Origin: JAOUEA01 sp963719165
GTDB lineage: Bacteria > Actinomycetota > UBA4738 > HRBIN12
Reading direction: 5' to 3'
Assembly (NCBI GenBank): GCA_963719165.1
Contig: CAVRAV010000001.1
Coordinates: forward strand, 1,178,001-1,242,000
DNA length: 64,000 nucleotides
Positions 44,065 to 52,774 of this stretch are shown here, one piece after another (the first letter of the stretch is position 1; each line of letters starts with the position of its first letter). The translations under genes and the position numbers were made by a program. The notes beneath the pieces are model-generated. The model had not been told where the DNA came from. It was given only the letters and a program-made list of their open reading frames with translations, and ran no database searches.

Positions 44065-45038
44065 AGGCCGCCCTCGTACGCCTTGCCCGCCGCCTCCGGT
44101 GGTCGAACCTTCCCGACGAACCCGGCCAGGACCACGATCGTGACCACGTAGGGGATCATCCTGATGAACTGATCGGGCACGAGGTTGAACACAGGGGCAT
44201 CGGCGAGCCGGAGCGGGATCGCCTGGGCGAAACCGAAGATGAACGCCACGAGCATGAGGCGCTTCGGGTTCCAGTTCGACAGGATCAATGCCGCCAGCGC
44301 GATGAAGCCCAGGCCCTGCGTCTGTCCCTCGCTCCACCCGTAGGCGACCTCCACGGCCAGGTAGGCGCCCGCCAATCCCGCGAGCGCGCCGGAGAGCAAC
44401 ACGCCTTGGTAGCGCAGGGGCGCCACCCGCACGCCCAGGGATCTCGTGGCCTCCGGATTCTCGCCGCAGGAACGCAAACGCAGCCCCCACCGGGTGCGGT
44501 AGAGCACGAACGTCACGGGGAACACGATGAGCACCGCCACCACCACCATCGGAGATAACTGCTCGAACGCCCTGCCCAAGCCCCAGGGGATCTTCGACAG
44601 GAGCGGGATGTCGACGGGGTTCATGTGCGGCTGACCCGGGTCGGACTGGGTGGCTTGCCCGAACATGATCGAGGACAGGAATCGCGCGAGGCCCACGGCC
44701 ACCAGGTTGATGACCACGCCCGAGACGATGTGGTCGACCTTGAAGGTGACGGTCGCCAACGCATGGATCGAGGCGAACATCGCCCCGCAGGCCATCCCGA
44801 TCACGAGCCCCATGATCGGGCCCCACGGCAGGCCCCACCCGAGCCCGTCGGGCGCCGGAAGCGTGAAGTGGTGCGCGCCCCACGACCCGGTGACCGTGCC
44901 GATGATCATCATGCCCTCGAGGCCGATGTTCACGATCCCCGAGCGCTCGCTGAAGAGCCCGCCCAGGCCCGTGAGGTAGATGATCGTGAAGTACGTGAGC
45001 GCGATGCCGATCGCGGCGCCGATGTCTCCCAGCGGCAT
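44061..45038 (-). CDS. ABC transporter permease, nucleoside importer (NupQ-like)
   Basis: A 325-residue integral membrane permease of the BPD_transp_2 family with about nine helices. It has the motif FSERSGIVNIGLEGMMIIG near residue 30, the standard signature of BmpA-type nucleoside and sugar importers. It is the last gene of a four-gene operon; its ATG overlaps the preceding stop by one nt (TGATG reading on the minus strand). The products together import nucleosides by ATP hydrolysis. Confidence 0.9.
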   Translation of the reverse strand: MPLGDIGAAIGIALTYFTIIYLTGLGGLFSERSGIVNIGLEGMMIIGTVTGSWGAHHFTLPAPDGLGWGLPWGPIMGLVIGMACGAMFASIHALATVTFKVDHIVSGVVINLVAVGLARFLSSIMFGQATQSDPGQPHMNPVDIPLLSKIPWGLGRAFEQLSPMVVVAVLIVFPVTFVLYRTRWGLRLRSCGENPEATRSLGVRVAPLRYQGVLLSGALAGLAGAYLAVEVAYGWSEGQTQGLGFIALAALILSNWNPKRLMLVAFIFGFAQAIPLRLADAPVFNLVPDQFIRMIPYVVTIVVLAGFVGKVRPPEAAGKAYEGGL

Positions 45039-46207
45039 CAGGCGGCCTCCTCGTCGGATGAATCTTCGAAATCCTCAACCTCGGCGGCCTTCCGAAGCTG
45101 GCGGGCCAGCAACCGCCGCTTGGCCAGTTGGTAGGTCACGACCACGGAGATGATGAGGATCCCCTGCAGGATGATGATGAACTCCCGCGGGACGTCGGTC
45201 TCGATCTGCACCGCTGTCTCGCCGCGCGCGAGAACCCCCCACAAGATGGCCGCGGCCACGATGCCCGCCGGATTGTTCTGGCCCAGGAAGGCCACGGCGA
45301 TGCCCGTGAACCCGAGCGACGCCTCATAGCCGATCGGGAGATAGCCCCTCTCCCCGAGTAGCTGTTGCATCCCGACGAGGCCGGCGAGCGCCCCGGACAA
45401 CAAGAAGAGCTTCAGCTGAACGCTCCCGACCGAGATCCCCGCAGCGCTCGCCGTGCCGGGCGAGGCCCCCACGGCGCGGGCCTCGTAACCGAGTCGCATG
45501 CGCTTGAGCACGAACCACACCACGGCGGCGGTGAGGACGGCTGCGGGGAACAGCCAGGTGAGGTGGGCGCTGGCCTTGATGCCGAAGTGGTGGCCGAGAT
45601 CCGGGATGAGGGCGTTCCGCGCGAACGGATCCGTCCGCAGGTTCACATTGAAGTTGCCCTCCTGCACCGTGTACTTCAGCGGACCGTTGATCGCCCAGGC
45701 CACCAGGCTCACGGCGATGCCGTTGAGCATGATCGTCGTTACCACTTCATGGGCGCCCGTCCGCACCTTCAATACGCCCGCGATGCCCGCCCAGATGGTG
45801 GCGCCGACCATCCCGCCCGCGATGACGGCGAACATCAGCAACGGGCCGGGGAGGAAATCGAACTTGAGGGCCACGAACGCGGCCGTCATGAGCCCCACGA
45901 TGTACTGGCCCTCAACGCCGATATTGAACATCCCCCCCTTGAAACACACCGCCACGGCGAGCGCCGAGAAGATCAGCGGCGTCGCCGCCGCCAAGACATA
46001 CCCGAACCCTTCGCGCTCCCCGAACGAGAAGCGCAGGATGGCGCCGTACACCGTGAGGGGGTTCTCGCCGTAGGCCAGGATGATCAGGGAGCCGAGGAAC
46101 AGCGCGATGACGGCGGCCACGCCGAGTGCCCCGAGTTGGCCCGGGAGGCCCTCGAGCCACTCCGGCCGGCGACGATCCTCCACGACGGGGCCGGCGACCG
46201 TCGCCAT
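45038..46207 (-). CDS. ABC transporter permease, nucleoside importer (NupP-like)
   Basis: A 389-residue integral membrane permease, partner of the downstream permease. The family block is FKGGMFNIGVEGQYIVG near residue 90, with about ten helices overall. The N-terminus (VAGPVVEDRRRPEWLEGL) and the acidic C-terminus (EVEDFEDSSDEEAA) are cytosolic. Its ATG overlaps the ATPase stop by one nt. Confidence 0.9.
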   Translation of the reverse strand: MATVAGPVVEDRRRPEWLEGLPGQLGALGVAAVIALFLGSLIILAYGENPLTVYGAILRFSFGEREGFGYVLAAATPLIFSALAVAVCFKGGMFNIGVEGQYIVGLMTAAFVALKFDFLPGPLLMFAVIAGGMVGATIWAGIAGVLKVRTGAHEVVTTIMLNGIAVSLVAWAINGPLKYTVQEGNFNVNLRTDPFARNALIPDLGHHFGIKASAHLTWLFPAAVLTAAVVWFVLKRMRLGYEARAVGASPGTASAAGISVGSVQLKLFLLSGALAGLVGMQQLLGERGYLPIGYEASLGFTGIAVAFLGQNNPAGIVAAAILWGVLARGETAVQIETDVPREFIIILQGILIISVVVTYQLAKRRLLARQLRKAAEVEDFEDSSDEEAA

Positions 46208-47739
46208 CAGCCCGTTCCCACCGCGTCCGAGCGCCCGAGCATGCCCGCCCCGACCGCCTCCGGAGGCGCCTCGGGTGGGAACTCGCCCGTGATGGCTCCC
46301 TCGTAGAGGGTCACGATGCGGTCCGACAAGGCGTAGATCTCATCGAGCTCCGCGGAGATCAGCAGCACGGCTCTGCCCGCGGCCTTCTGATCCAGGATCT
46401 GGCGCCAGACGAACTCGATGGCGCCGACGTCGAGGCCGCGGGTGGGCTGTGAGGCCACGAGGAGGTCGGGGTCGGTCTCCAGCTCTCGCGCGAGGATCAA
46501 CTTCTGTTGGTTGCCACCGGACAGCGTGCGCGCCGTCGCCTGGATGCTCCGGGCGCGCACATCGAACTCCCGCAAGAGCCGTTGGGCGAGCTCCTTGATC
46601 TTCCGGATGAACATCACGCCGGCCCGATTCGAGAAGTCCGCGTCGTCGTGTCGCCCCAACACGGCGTTCTCCCACAGGCTCATGTCCAGCACCAGACCCT
46701 GTTCATGGCGATCTTCGGGGATGAGGGCGACGCCCGCGTTGCGGATCTGCTCGGTGGAGCGGCCCCGCAGATCTTGGCCCTTGAGCATGATGGATCCGGC
46801 GTCGAGCGGTCGGAGGCCGACGATAGCGTCCGCGAGGTCCCGCTGGCCGTTGCCCTCCACGCCGGCAACGCCCACGATCTCTCCCGCGCGCACCTGCAAG
46901 GACACGCCATGGAGACGGCCGCCCTCCAAGCCGTCGAGCGTGAGCACGGGCTCGCCCGCTTCCACGTCGGGCTTGTCGAGCCGGAAGAGGACGGGGCGGC
47001 CGACCATCATCTCGGCGAGGTCGGCCTTCGACGCCTCCGACGGGGTCGTGGCCCCCACCACCTCGCCGCGCCGCAGGACGGTGATGCGATCGGCGATGGC
47101 GAGGACCTCGTCGAGCTTGTGGCTGATGAAGACGATGGTCTTCCCGTCTTCGCGCAATCGTCGGAGATTGGCGAAGAGCTCCTGGGTCTCGGCCGGCGTG
47201 AGCACCGCTGTGGGTTCGTCGAGGATCAACACCTCGGCCCCTCGGTAGAGGGCCTTGATGATCTCCACACGCTGCTCTTCCCCAACGGACAGGTCGTCGA
47301 TCACCGCCGAGGGGTCGATCTTGAAGCCGTAGGCCTCGGCCAGCTCGGCGACCTTGCGCTCCGCGTCTTCCGCACGCAGGAGCGGGCCGTCCTCCTGCCC
47401 GAGGATCACGTTCTCCGCTACCGTGAACGGGTCCACGAGCACGAAGTGCTGATGGACCATGCCGATCCCGTGGGAGATGGCGACGCGGGGCGAGGTGATG
47501 TTCACCTCCTCGCCGTGGATCGTGATCGAGCCTTCCTCCGCCGGGTACATCCCGTAGAGGACCCGCATCAACGTCGATTTGCCCGCCCCGTTCTCACCGA
47601 TCAGGGCGTGGACCTCGCCGGATCGGAGCTCGAGGCTCACGTCGCGATTGGCCACGACCCCGGGGAATCGCTTCGTGATGTGCTGCAAGACGACGATGGG
47701 CGGGGCGCTTTCGCGCCCCGCCCCATCGCCGGTGTCCAT
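46207..47739 (-). CDS. ABC transporter ATP-binding protein, nucleoside importer (NupO-like)
   Basis: A 510-residue twin ATPase of the sugar/nucleoside importer type. Domain 1 has Walker A LIGENGAGKSTLM, signature LSVGEEQRVEIIKAL and Walker B ILILDEPTAVLTP. Domain 2 has a degenerate Walker A region (VAGVEGNGQRDLAD), signature LSGGNQQKLILAREL and a degenerate Walker B (LLVASQPTRGLDVG). This asymmetric pattern is normal for the family. The start MDTGDGAGRESAPP at 47739 has a GGAGGGGAG RBS. It is 20 nt downstream of the substrate-binding protein gene. Confidence 0.93.
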   Translation of the reverse strand: MDTGDGAGRESAPPIVVLQHITKRFPGVVANRDVSLELRSGEVHALIGENGAGKSTLMRVLYGMYPAEEGSITIHGEEVNITSPRVAISHGIGMVHQHFVLVDPFTVAENVILGQEDGPLLRAEDAERKVAELAEAYGFKIDPSAVIDDLSVGEEQRVEIIKALYRGAEVLILDEPTAVLTPAETQELFANLRRLREDGKTIVFISHKLDEVLAIADRITVLRRGEVVGATTPSEASKADLAEMMVGRPVLFRLDKPDVEAGEPVLTLDGLEGGRLHGVSLQVRAGEIVGVAGVEGNGQRDLADAIVGLRPLDAGSIMLKGQDLRGRSTEQIRNAGVALIPEDRHEQGLVLDMSLWENAVLGRHDDADFSNRAGVMFIRKIKELAQRLLREFDVRARSIQATARTLSGGNQQKLILARELETDPDLLVASQPTRGLDVGAIEFVWRQILDQKAAGRAVLLISAELDEIYALSDRIVTLYEGAITGEFPPEAPPEAVGAGMLGRSDAVGTG

Positions 47740-47759
47740 GGGTGCCGCTCCCCTCCGGC

Positions 47760-48881
47760 TCAGCTCTTGCCGGGCTTCTCCGGAGGAACGATGGCACCGC
47801 TGATGATCTTCTGCTTGTACTGGTTCACCGTATCGATGATGTCCTGCGTCATGAGATCCGTGTTCGAGGTCGAATACGAGATGCCGTCGGACTTCAGGTC
47901 GAACACCTGGTTCCCGCCCTCGAACGTGCCGTCGGTCGCGGCCTTGATCGTGTTGTACACGGCCGTGTCGACCCGCTTGATCATCGACGTGAAGATGTAG
48001 GGGGCCTGGGCCGCCGTCACGGCCTTGTACTGATCCGAGTCCACGCCGATCGCGAGCTTCTTCTGCGCCGCCGCGGCCTTGAACAGGCCGTTCCCGGACT
48101 TGCCCGCGGCGTGATAGATGATGCAGGCGCCGTTGTCGTACATCTTGTTCGACAGCGCCTCCCCCTGGATCACGTCGTTGAAGGCCTTCGTGGAGTCGCC
48201 GATGTACTCGACCTGCACCTTGATGTTCGGGTTGATCTCCGCGACGCCGGCCTGGAACCCGGCCTGGAACTTCTCGATCAGCGGCCCGGTCTGCCCGCCC
48301 AGGAAGCCGAGGTTCGAGCAGTTCAGCTCCTTGGCCTTGAGCGCCGCGGCGACGCCGACCAGGTAGGACCCCTCCTGCTCCTTGAACGTGAGATCCACCA
48401 CGTTCGTGGTGGCGTCGGCGTCGTTCGTGAGCCCGCACGCGGTGCCGCACGAGTTGTAACCGTCGACGATCCCGAACTTGATGTCGGGGTAGCTGGGGGC
48501 CGTCTCGTTGATGCCGGGCGTGAACGCGAAGCCCGTCCCTATCACGATGTCGTAGCCCGCGTCGGCGAGCGATTGCACGTTCTCGTCGAGGTTCGACCCG
48601 TCGGCGTTCGACTCGATGAGCTTGGTGTTCGACTCGCAGATCAGCCCGTCGGAGATGGCCTTCTGCAGGGCCGCGTACGCCAGGTCGTTGAAGCCGTTGT
48701 CACCCAGCCCACCGACGTCGAGCGCGAGCCCCACCTTCATGTCCGAGGTACATCCGCCCCCCGATGCCGACGTGGACGCCGAGCCCGATGCCGAGCCCGA
48801 GTTGTCGTTGTTGCTGCACGCCGCCGCCGTCAGCGCGAGCGCCAGGACCGGCACGGCGAGCATGCGAACGATCTTCGTCAT
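47760..48881 (-). CDS. BMP family nucleoside-binding lipoprotein
   Basis: A 373-residue solute-binding lipoprotein of the BmpA/PnrA family that delivers nucleosides to the ABC permeases. The signal peptide ends in the lipobox LTAAAC, so mature Cys22 is lipidated. A Ser/Gly linker (NNDNSGSASGSASTSASGGG) is followed by the BMP fold starting MKVGLALDVGGLGDNGFNDLA, with the family's Asp-Asn ligand contacts in LGDNGFND. It is first gene of the operon, preceded by a good promoter and RBS (GGGAGGGGA). Confidence 0.93.
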   Translation of the reverse strand: MTKIVRMLAVPVLALALTAAACSNNDNSGSASGSASTSASGGGCTSDMKVGLALDVGGLGDNGFNDLAYAALQKAISDGLICESNTKLIESNADGSNLDENVQSLADAGYDIVIGTGFAFTPGINETAPSYPDIKFGIVDGYNSCGTACGLTNDADATTNVVDLTFKEQEGSYLVGVAAALKAKELNCSNLGFLGGQTGPLIEKFQAGFQAGVAEINPNIKVQVEYIGDSTKAFNDVIQGEALSNKMYDNGACIIYHAAGKSGNGLFKAAAAQKKLAIGVDSDQYKAVTAAQAPYIFTSMIKRVDTAVYNTIKAATDGTFEGGNQVFDLKSDGISYSTSNTDLMTQDIIDTVNQYKQKIISGAIVPPEKPGKS

Positions 48882-48901
48882 GCATTCCCCTCCCTATCGG
48901 T

Positions 48902-48920
48902 GAACCGGTGCGGCCGGTTC
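48902..48920. repeat. Inverted repeat in the bmp operon leader
   Basis: GAACCGG and CCGGTTC (7 bp each) flank TGCGG, at about the predicted transcription start of the bmp operon, 21 nt upstream of its ATG. It could be an operator or a 5' hairpin. Confidence 0.5.
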
Positions 48921-48926
48921 GCGTGG

Positions 48927-48955
48927 ATTCTCGTCGGGGAGCCCCACAGCGTCAA
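48927..48955 (-). promoter_or_regulatory. Promoter of the nucleoside importer operon
   Basis: TTGACG (48950-48955) and GAGAAT (48927-48932) on the minus strand, 17 bp apart. The predicted start is near 48920, inside the inverted repeat. Confidence 0.65.
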
Positions 48956-49007
48956 ACGGCCCCGTGGGAGACTACGTGGCCGGGCCGGTGCGGGGATGGG
49001 AGATGGG

Positions 49008-49427
49008 ATGGCCGAGGACGCCAGGGTGCGAGATCTCCGCGAACGTATGGCCTCATCGCCGTTCTACGGCTGGATGGGGATGTCCCTCGTGGATGCATCT
49101 GAAGGCGAGGTGGACCTCACGCTCGAAACAGATCCGCACCACCTCAACCTCCAAGGGCTCGTGCACGGCGGCGTCCTCGCGAGCCTGGCGGATACCGCCG
49201 CGGGCCTCGCCGTGCGGACGAAGCTGGAGCCCGGACGGCGTCACGTCACGGTGCAGCTGGACGTGCGATACCTCTCGGCCGGCGCGCAAGGGGTCATCAC
49301 GGCGACCGGTCGCGCCGTGCGCGTGGGACGTCAGATCGCGTTCGCCGACGCCGAGATCCGCGACGCGAACGGGCGCCTGCTCGCGACCGCCCACGCGACC
49401 CTGGCGATCATGGCGGATCGGAGCTGA
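49008..49427 (+). CDS. PaaI-family hotdog thioesterase
   Basis: A 139-residue acyl-CoA thioesterase of the PaaI/YdiI hotdog type. The catalytic region is LNLQGLVHGGVLASLADTAAG (cited as GLVHGGVLASLADTAAGLAV), with Gly-Gly and the acidic residue on the central helix. RHVTVQLDVRYLSAGAQGVI (cited as VQLDVRYLSA) is the second block. The start at 49008 has GGGAG 6 nt upstream; ATG 48996 is an alternative. The substrate is unknown, perhaps aromatic acyl-CoA. Confidence 0.88.
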   Translation: MAEDARVRDLRERMASSPFYGWMGMSLVDASEGEVDLTLETDPHHLNLQGLVHGGVLASLADTAAGLAVRTKLEPGRRHVTVQLDVRYLSAGAQGVITATGRAVRVGRQIAFADAEIRDANGRLLATAHATLAIMADRS

Positions 49428-49435
49428 GGAGCCGC

Positions 49436-49819
49436 TCAGTACGCGACGTCGATCTTGGCCATCGCGTCGGGAAGCTGAGCGAAGGCGCCCTGCAGCCCCA
49501 AGAGCAGACCCATGTTGCCGCCGACCTTGATCTTGCCGGTCATGAACGACGTGACGGCCGACAGTTCGTTGCGGGCGAGCTTCGCCGCCGTGTCGTAGCT
49601 CTGCGTGATGGTGGCGTCGGGTGCTTCGACATCGCCCACGCCCATGTCGATGGTTCCGTCATCGAGCTTGATCCAGTAGTGGGTGTCACCGCCCTCGGTC
49701 GTGATGACCTGCTGGATCGTCGCGTGCTGGCCGGCGGCCGCCTGGCGGAACGCGTCGGCGGCGTTCAGCTCGTTCTTCAGGGCCTCGGCCCATTCGGCTG
49801 AGAGGAACTTCACGGACAC
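49436..49819 (-). CDS. SCP2 sterol-binding domain protein
   Basis: A 127-residue protein made of a single SCP2-like domain: IKLDDGTIDMGVGDVEAPDA, ITQSYDTAAKLARNELSAV and FMTGKIKVGGNMGLLLGLQG are the typical blocks that form the lipid-binding tunnel. The GTG at 49819 has an ideal AAGGAGCG RBS. Free-standing SCP2 proteins bind lipids or acyl-CoA. It is convergent with the thioesterase. Confidence 0.85.
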   Translation of the reverse strand: MSVKFLSAEWAEALKNELNAADAFRQAAAGQHATIQQVITTEGGDTHYWIKLDDGTIDMGVGDVEAPDATITQSYDTAAKLARNELSAVTSFMTGKIKVGGNMGLLLGLQGAFAQLPDAMAKIDVAY

Positions 49820-49835
49820 GGATCGCTCCTTACGT

Positions 49836-50531
49836 TCAGGGATCGGCGGATGCGCCGGGAGTATAGGCGCCTCGCCCGTGGATCTCGTCGGAGAAGAGCT
49901 CGGGCTGGGTGAGGTGCGTGTCGTCGGCCAGGAACCACACGGACCTGTTCTCACCCTCCACGCGCACGGTGTTCAAACTGGTGTTGGGAGGCAGGAAGAA
50001 CATCTCCTGGTCGCGGATGTCGAGGAGGGCGCCCACGTAGGCGTTGATGACGCCGCCGTGGCACACGATCCAGACATCTCCGGCCGGATGCGTGCGCAGC
50101 GTTTCCTCCGCGCCCTCGATCACCCTGCGCTGAAACTCCTCTTGCGGTTCGCCCCCCGGAGCGAGGAAGAAGACCGGATCCTGACGGAGGATCCGGCCGG
50201 GCATCTCCGGATGTTCGGTCAGGAGCGACTCGAACTCCTTGAACTCCCACTCTCCGCCGAACCACTCCGCCAGGTCTTCGACGACCGTCGCCTCGCGCTG
50301 GGCGGCCGCCTCGTAGGGCGCGATCGTCTGCCGGGCCCGCGCGAGGGGCGAGACGTAGAGACCGGCGGGCGGGGGCATCTTGAGGAGACGGCGGCAGAGG
50401 ATCTGCGCTTGCTCGAGGCCGACGTCGTCCAACGGTGGATCCGCGACCCTCCCGCGGGCGGTGTGCGTCTCCGCCGACGACCGGTGGGACGCTCGGCCGT
50501 GGCGGATGAGATAGAGCCGTCGCTCGCTCAC
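49836..50531 (-). CDS. Histidine phosphatase family protein
   Basis: A 231-residue phosphoglycerate mutase-like phosphatase. The phosphoacceptor His is in LYLIRHGRASH (residue 10), the partner Arg in SPLARARQTIAPYEAAA, and the second catalytic His in WIVCHGGVINA. The substrate is unknown. The GTG start overlaps the stop of the HTH protein upstream by 4 nt. Confidence 0.88.
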   Translation of the reverse strand: MSERRLYLIRHGRASHRSSAETHTARGRVADPPLDDVGLEQAQILCRRLLKMPPPAGLYVSPLARARQTIAPYEAAAQREATVVEDLAEWFGGEWEFKEFESLLTEHPEMPGRILRQDPVFFLAPGGEPQEEFQRRVIEGAEETLRTHPAGDVWIVCHGGVINAYVGALLDIRDQEMFFLPPNTSLNTVRVEGENRSVWFLADDTHLTQPELFSDEIHGRGAYTPGASADP

Positions 50532-50896
50532 GACGGGCCGTTCTCCCCAGCGCGTGCGCGGCGCCCGTGCCACTCCCGGGAGAAGGCTTCCAGGTCCTCG
50601 CGGAGCCAGATCCGGCCGGAGGCGAGCGAGGTGAGCGGCTCCGGGAACGAGCCGCGATCGAGGTAGGTGACCACCCGCCGCTTGTCCCAGCCCATGATCT
50701 CGGCGGCCTCCGCCACGCCCGCGATCTGCGGGATCACCTCCACCATCAACGGCTCGTCGCCGGTCACCGCCAGGAGCTCGTCCAGACAGGCCCGTCGGCT
50801 CGTCGCGGTCACCTCGATGTAGGCGGGCGCGTCGAGGATCCGCGCGTACCATCGCCCGCCGGCCTCCCACATGCGTGCGCGCACGGGCTCGCCCAT
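50528..50896 (-). CDS. Small helix-turn-helix protein (MerR/excisionase-like)
   Basis: A 122-residue protein with an N-terminal beta segment (RMWEAGGRWYARILDAPAYI) that resembles a HicB-like partial RNase H fold. The C-terminal DNA-binding helix-turn-helix is of the MerR/HTH_17 type (GVAEAAEIMGWDKRRVVTYL, then a wing with SGRIWLREDLEAF). It may regulate its own operon with the phosphatase. Identity is tentative. Confidence 0.6.
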   Translation of the reverse strand: MGEPVRARMWEAGGRWYARILDAPAYIEVTATSRRACLDELLAVTGDEPLMVEVIPQIAGVAEAAEIMGWDKRRVVTYLDRGSFPEPLTSLASGRIWLREDLEAFSREWHGRRARAGENGPS

Positions 50897-50946
50897 CGGC
50901 GTCGAAGTCTAGCTTGCGCGTATGACGACGTCACCCGTGCCTTCGG

Positions 50947-51234
50947 CTACCCCGACGACGCCGGGCGATGGAGGCCCCGACGGCGGAGCTCCTTGCGCCA
51001 GCACTCCGCGTGCCAATGGCGCCGGGCGTCCACGTCCTCGTGAGGGACGACCACCAGATGCCAGGACCCGGCGCGCACGATGTGGTCGCAACCCGGACAT
51101 CGGTATTCCTTCTGCCCCCCGACCTGTCGCACTTCGTATCCGTCGACGAGCGCCCAATCGGGCGCCGACGCTCGGGCCGGCGGTTCCTCGGGCCGCTCGT
51201 AGTGCCCGAGGTCGCGGCGGTTCCTGCGCGGCAC
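50947..51234 (-). CDS. Small conserved zinc-binding protein
   Basis: A 95-residue protein of a widespread actinobacterial family (often annotated only as ATP/GTP-binding protein, without evidence). Conserved blocks are RCPGCDHIVRAGSWHLVVVP and DARRHWHAECW, giving likely zinc ligands Cys, Cys, His, His and Cys. The N-terminus is basic (PRRNRRDLGHYERP). It is 2 nt downstream of the hydrolase stop, same direction, so it is in an operon. Confidence 0.7.
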   Translation of the reverse strand: MPRRNRRDLGHYERPEEPPARASAPDWALVDGYEVRQVGGQKEYRCPGCDHIVRAGSWHLVVVPHEDVDARRHWHAECWRKELRRRGLHRPASSG

Positions 51235-51236
51235 CC

Positions 51237-51914
51237 TCAGCCTGCCTGCCGGGACCGGACGAACGCCGCCACCACGGGGGCGAGCGCTTCGGCGGTGGCG
51301 CTGGGATCACGCCTCGCGCCGCGAACCTCGAATGAGTGTCCCCCGCCCTCGATCGGGTGGTACTCGGCTCGGTCGCCGAGCCTCTGGAGAACCGGCGCCA
51401 CGACCGCTGAGCTCGCGAACGGGTCCGACGTCCCTTGGATGAAGAGCATGGGAACCGCGATCTCGTAGAGGTGCTCGTCGCGGACACGCTCGGGCTTGCC
51501 GGGCGGGTGGAAGGGATACCCCAGGAAAACGAGGCCGGCGGCGGGCATCCCCTCCGCGACCGCCATCGAGGCCATGCGGCCGCCGAAGGACTTCCCCGAG
51601 GCCCACACAGGCTCGCGCGACGGCGCGCGCGCGGCCGCCGACCCGAAGGCAGCCCGCCAGGCCGCGATCGCCACGGGCGCTCGATCGGGCGAGTGGCGCC
51701 CCGCCTCGAGGTAGGGGAAGTTGAAGCGAAGGGTCGCGACGCCCTCGCCGTTCATCCCCCGGGTGAACCCCACCATGAACGGATGCTCCATGCCGGCGCC
51801 GGCGCCGTGCGCCACGACGATCGTGGCGTCCGCTCCGGCCGGACGCGCGTAGACGCCCGAGACGTCGCCGCGGTCGGGAACGGCGATCGCGATCCGTTCT
51901 TCGGGCGCGTCCAT
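51237..51914 (-). CDS. Alpha/beta hydrolase (TEX30/KANL3-like)
   Basis: A 225-residue alpha/beta hydrolase. The oxyanion region is VVAHGAGAGMEHPFM, the nucleophile Ser is in ASGKSFGGRMASM, the Asp in FIQGTSDPFASS and the His in GGGHSFEVRG. These match the dienelactone-hydrolase/TEX30-like group found in many bacteria, with no known substrate. The ATG at 51914 (MDAPEERI) is preferred; the alternatives at 51923 and 51935 overlap the divergent DUF72 start. Confidence 0.85.
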   Translation of the reverse strand: MDAPEERIAIAVPDRGDVSGVYARPAGADATIVVAHGAGAGMEHPFMVGFTRGMNGEGVATLRFNFPYLEAGRHSPDRAPVAIAAWRAAFGSAAARAPSREPVWASGKSFGGRMASMAVAEGMPAAGLVFLGYPFHPPGKPERVRDEHLYEIAVPMLFIQGTSDPFASSAVVAPVLQRLGDRAEYHPIEGGGHSFEVRGARRDPSATAEALAPVVAAFVRSRQAG

Positions 51915-51933
51915 GCGTGCCATGATGCACGCC

Positions 51934-52656
51934 ATGGCGGGACACTTCTACCTCGGGACATCGGGCTTCGCCTACGACGAATGGCGCCACGGCGTGTTCT
52001 ACCCGGAGGACCTGAAGAAGGACGACATGCTCGACTACTACTCGTCGCAGCTGTCCTCGGTGGAGATCAACTACTCGTTCCGGCGGTTCCCGAGCGAGAA
52101 GACGCTCACCACGTGGCGCGAACGAGCGCGTCCCGGCTTCGTGTTCACGCTCAAGGCGAACCAGCGCATCACGCACTCGCGCCGGCTGAAGGACTGCGAC
52201 GACGACGTCCGCGATTTCCTCGAGCGCGCGCGGTTCCTCGGGGACCGGTTGGGATGCATCCTCTTCCAATGCCCGCCCAACCTGCACTACGACGAGGCGT
52301 TGATCGCGTCGTTCGTTGGGTACCTGCCGCCATCCGGACCGGGCGTGCCGCGGTTCGCGATGGAGTTCCGCCATCCCTCCTGGGTGGCGGCGAAGGAACT
52401 GCTGCTGTCCCAGGGCGTGGCGTGGTGCGTGGCCGAGACGGACGAGAAGGACCCCAAGCCCGAGGACCTGTCGTGGGCCCCGGCGGGCTACCTGCGCCTG
52501 CGAAAGACGGAGTACTCGGACGACGAGCTGACCTCGTGGGCGGAGCGGATCCGCCCCGCCCTCGATGCGGGGGCGGACGTCTTCTGCTACTTCAAGCACG
52601 AGGACGAGGGCGCGTCGCCGAAGATGGCGAAGCGCTTGGAGGCGCACCTCATTTAG
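51934..52656 (+). CDS. DUF72 family TIM-barrel protein
   Basis: A 240-residue DUF72 protein: FYLGTSGFAYDEWRHGVFYP at the N-terminus, VEINYSFRRFPSEKTLTTW, FTLKANQRITH, MEFRHPSW and the C-terminal CYFKHEDEGASPKMAKRLEA. The family function is unknown (UV-endonuclease-like TIM barrel). Its last 68 nt contain a 22-bp sequence that recurs 4.15 kb downstream with a second copy of the C-terminal coding region, so the present 3' end was probably supplied by an integrated element. Confidence 0.88.
   Translation: MAGHFYLGTSGFAYDEWRHGVFYPEDLKKDDMLDYYSSQLSSVEINYSFRRFPSEKTLTTWRERARPGFVFTLKANQRITHSRRLKDCDDDVRDFLERARFLGDRLGCILFQCPPNLHYDEALIASFVGYLPPSGPGVPRFAMEFRHPSWVAAKELLLSQGVAWCVAETDEKDPKPEDLSWAPAGYLRLRKTEYSDDELTSWAERIRPALDAGADVFCYFKHEDEGASPKMAKRLEAHLI
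52589..52610 (+). repeat. Putative attL core of an integrated element
   Basis: A 22-bp sequence starting ACTTCAAGC inside the 3' end of the DUF72 gene is identical to 56742-56763. It encodes the residues FKHEDEG. The integrase remnant lies 165 nt beyond it, as expected for the att site next to int. Confidence 0.65.
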
Positions 52657-52688
52657 GTTGCTCTGCAAGCACTCTAGTCGCGAGAAGT

Positions 52689-52760
52689 CTAGATAGTCCT
52701 AGGTGGAGTCGGATGTGCTGAAGCCTGGGTCACGGATAAGTCACACTCCTAGATAGTCCT
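52689..52760 (+). repeat. Direct repeats between attL and the integrase gene
   Basis: CTAGATAGTCCT occurs at 52689-52700 and 52749-52760, exactly 60 bp apart. The position between core site and int matches arm-type integrase-binding sites. The region is also clearly richer in AT than its surroundings. Confidence 0.55.
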
Positions 52761-52774
52761 CTCTGGGAGATGCG

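Noticed and set aside
48882..49007. Riboswitch upstream of the nucleoside importer
   Set aside because: The predicted 5' UTR is only about 40 nt, too short for a purine or other known riboswitch; the inverted repeat alone fits an operator better.
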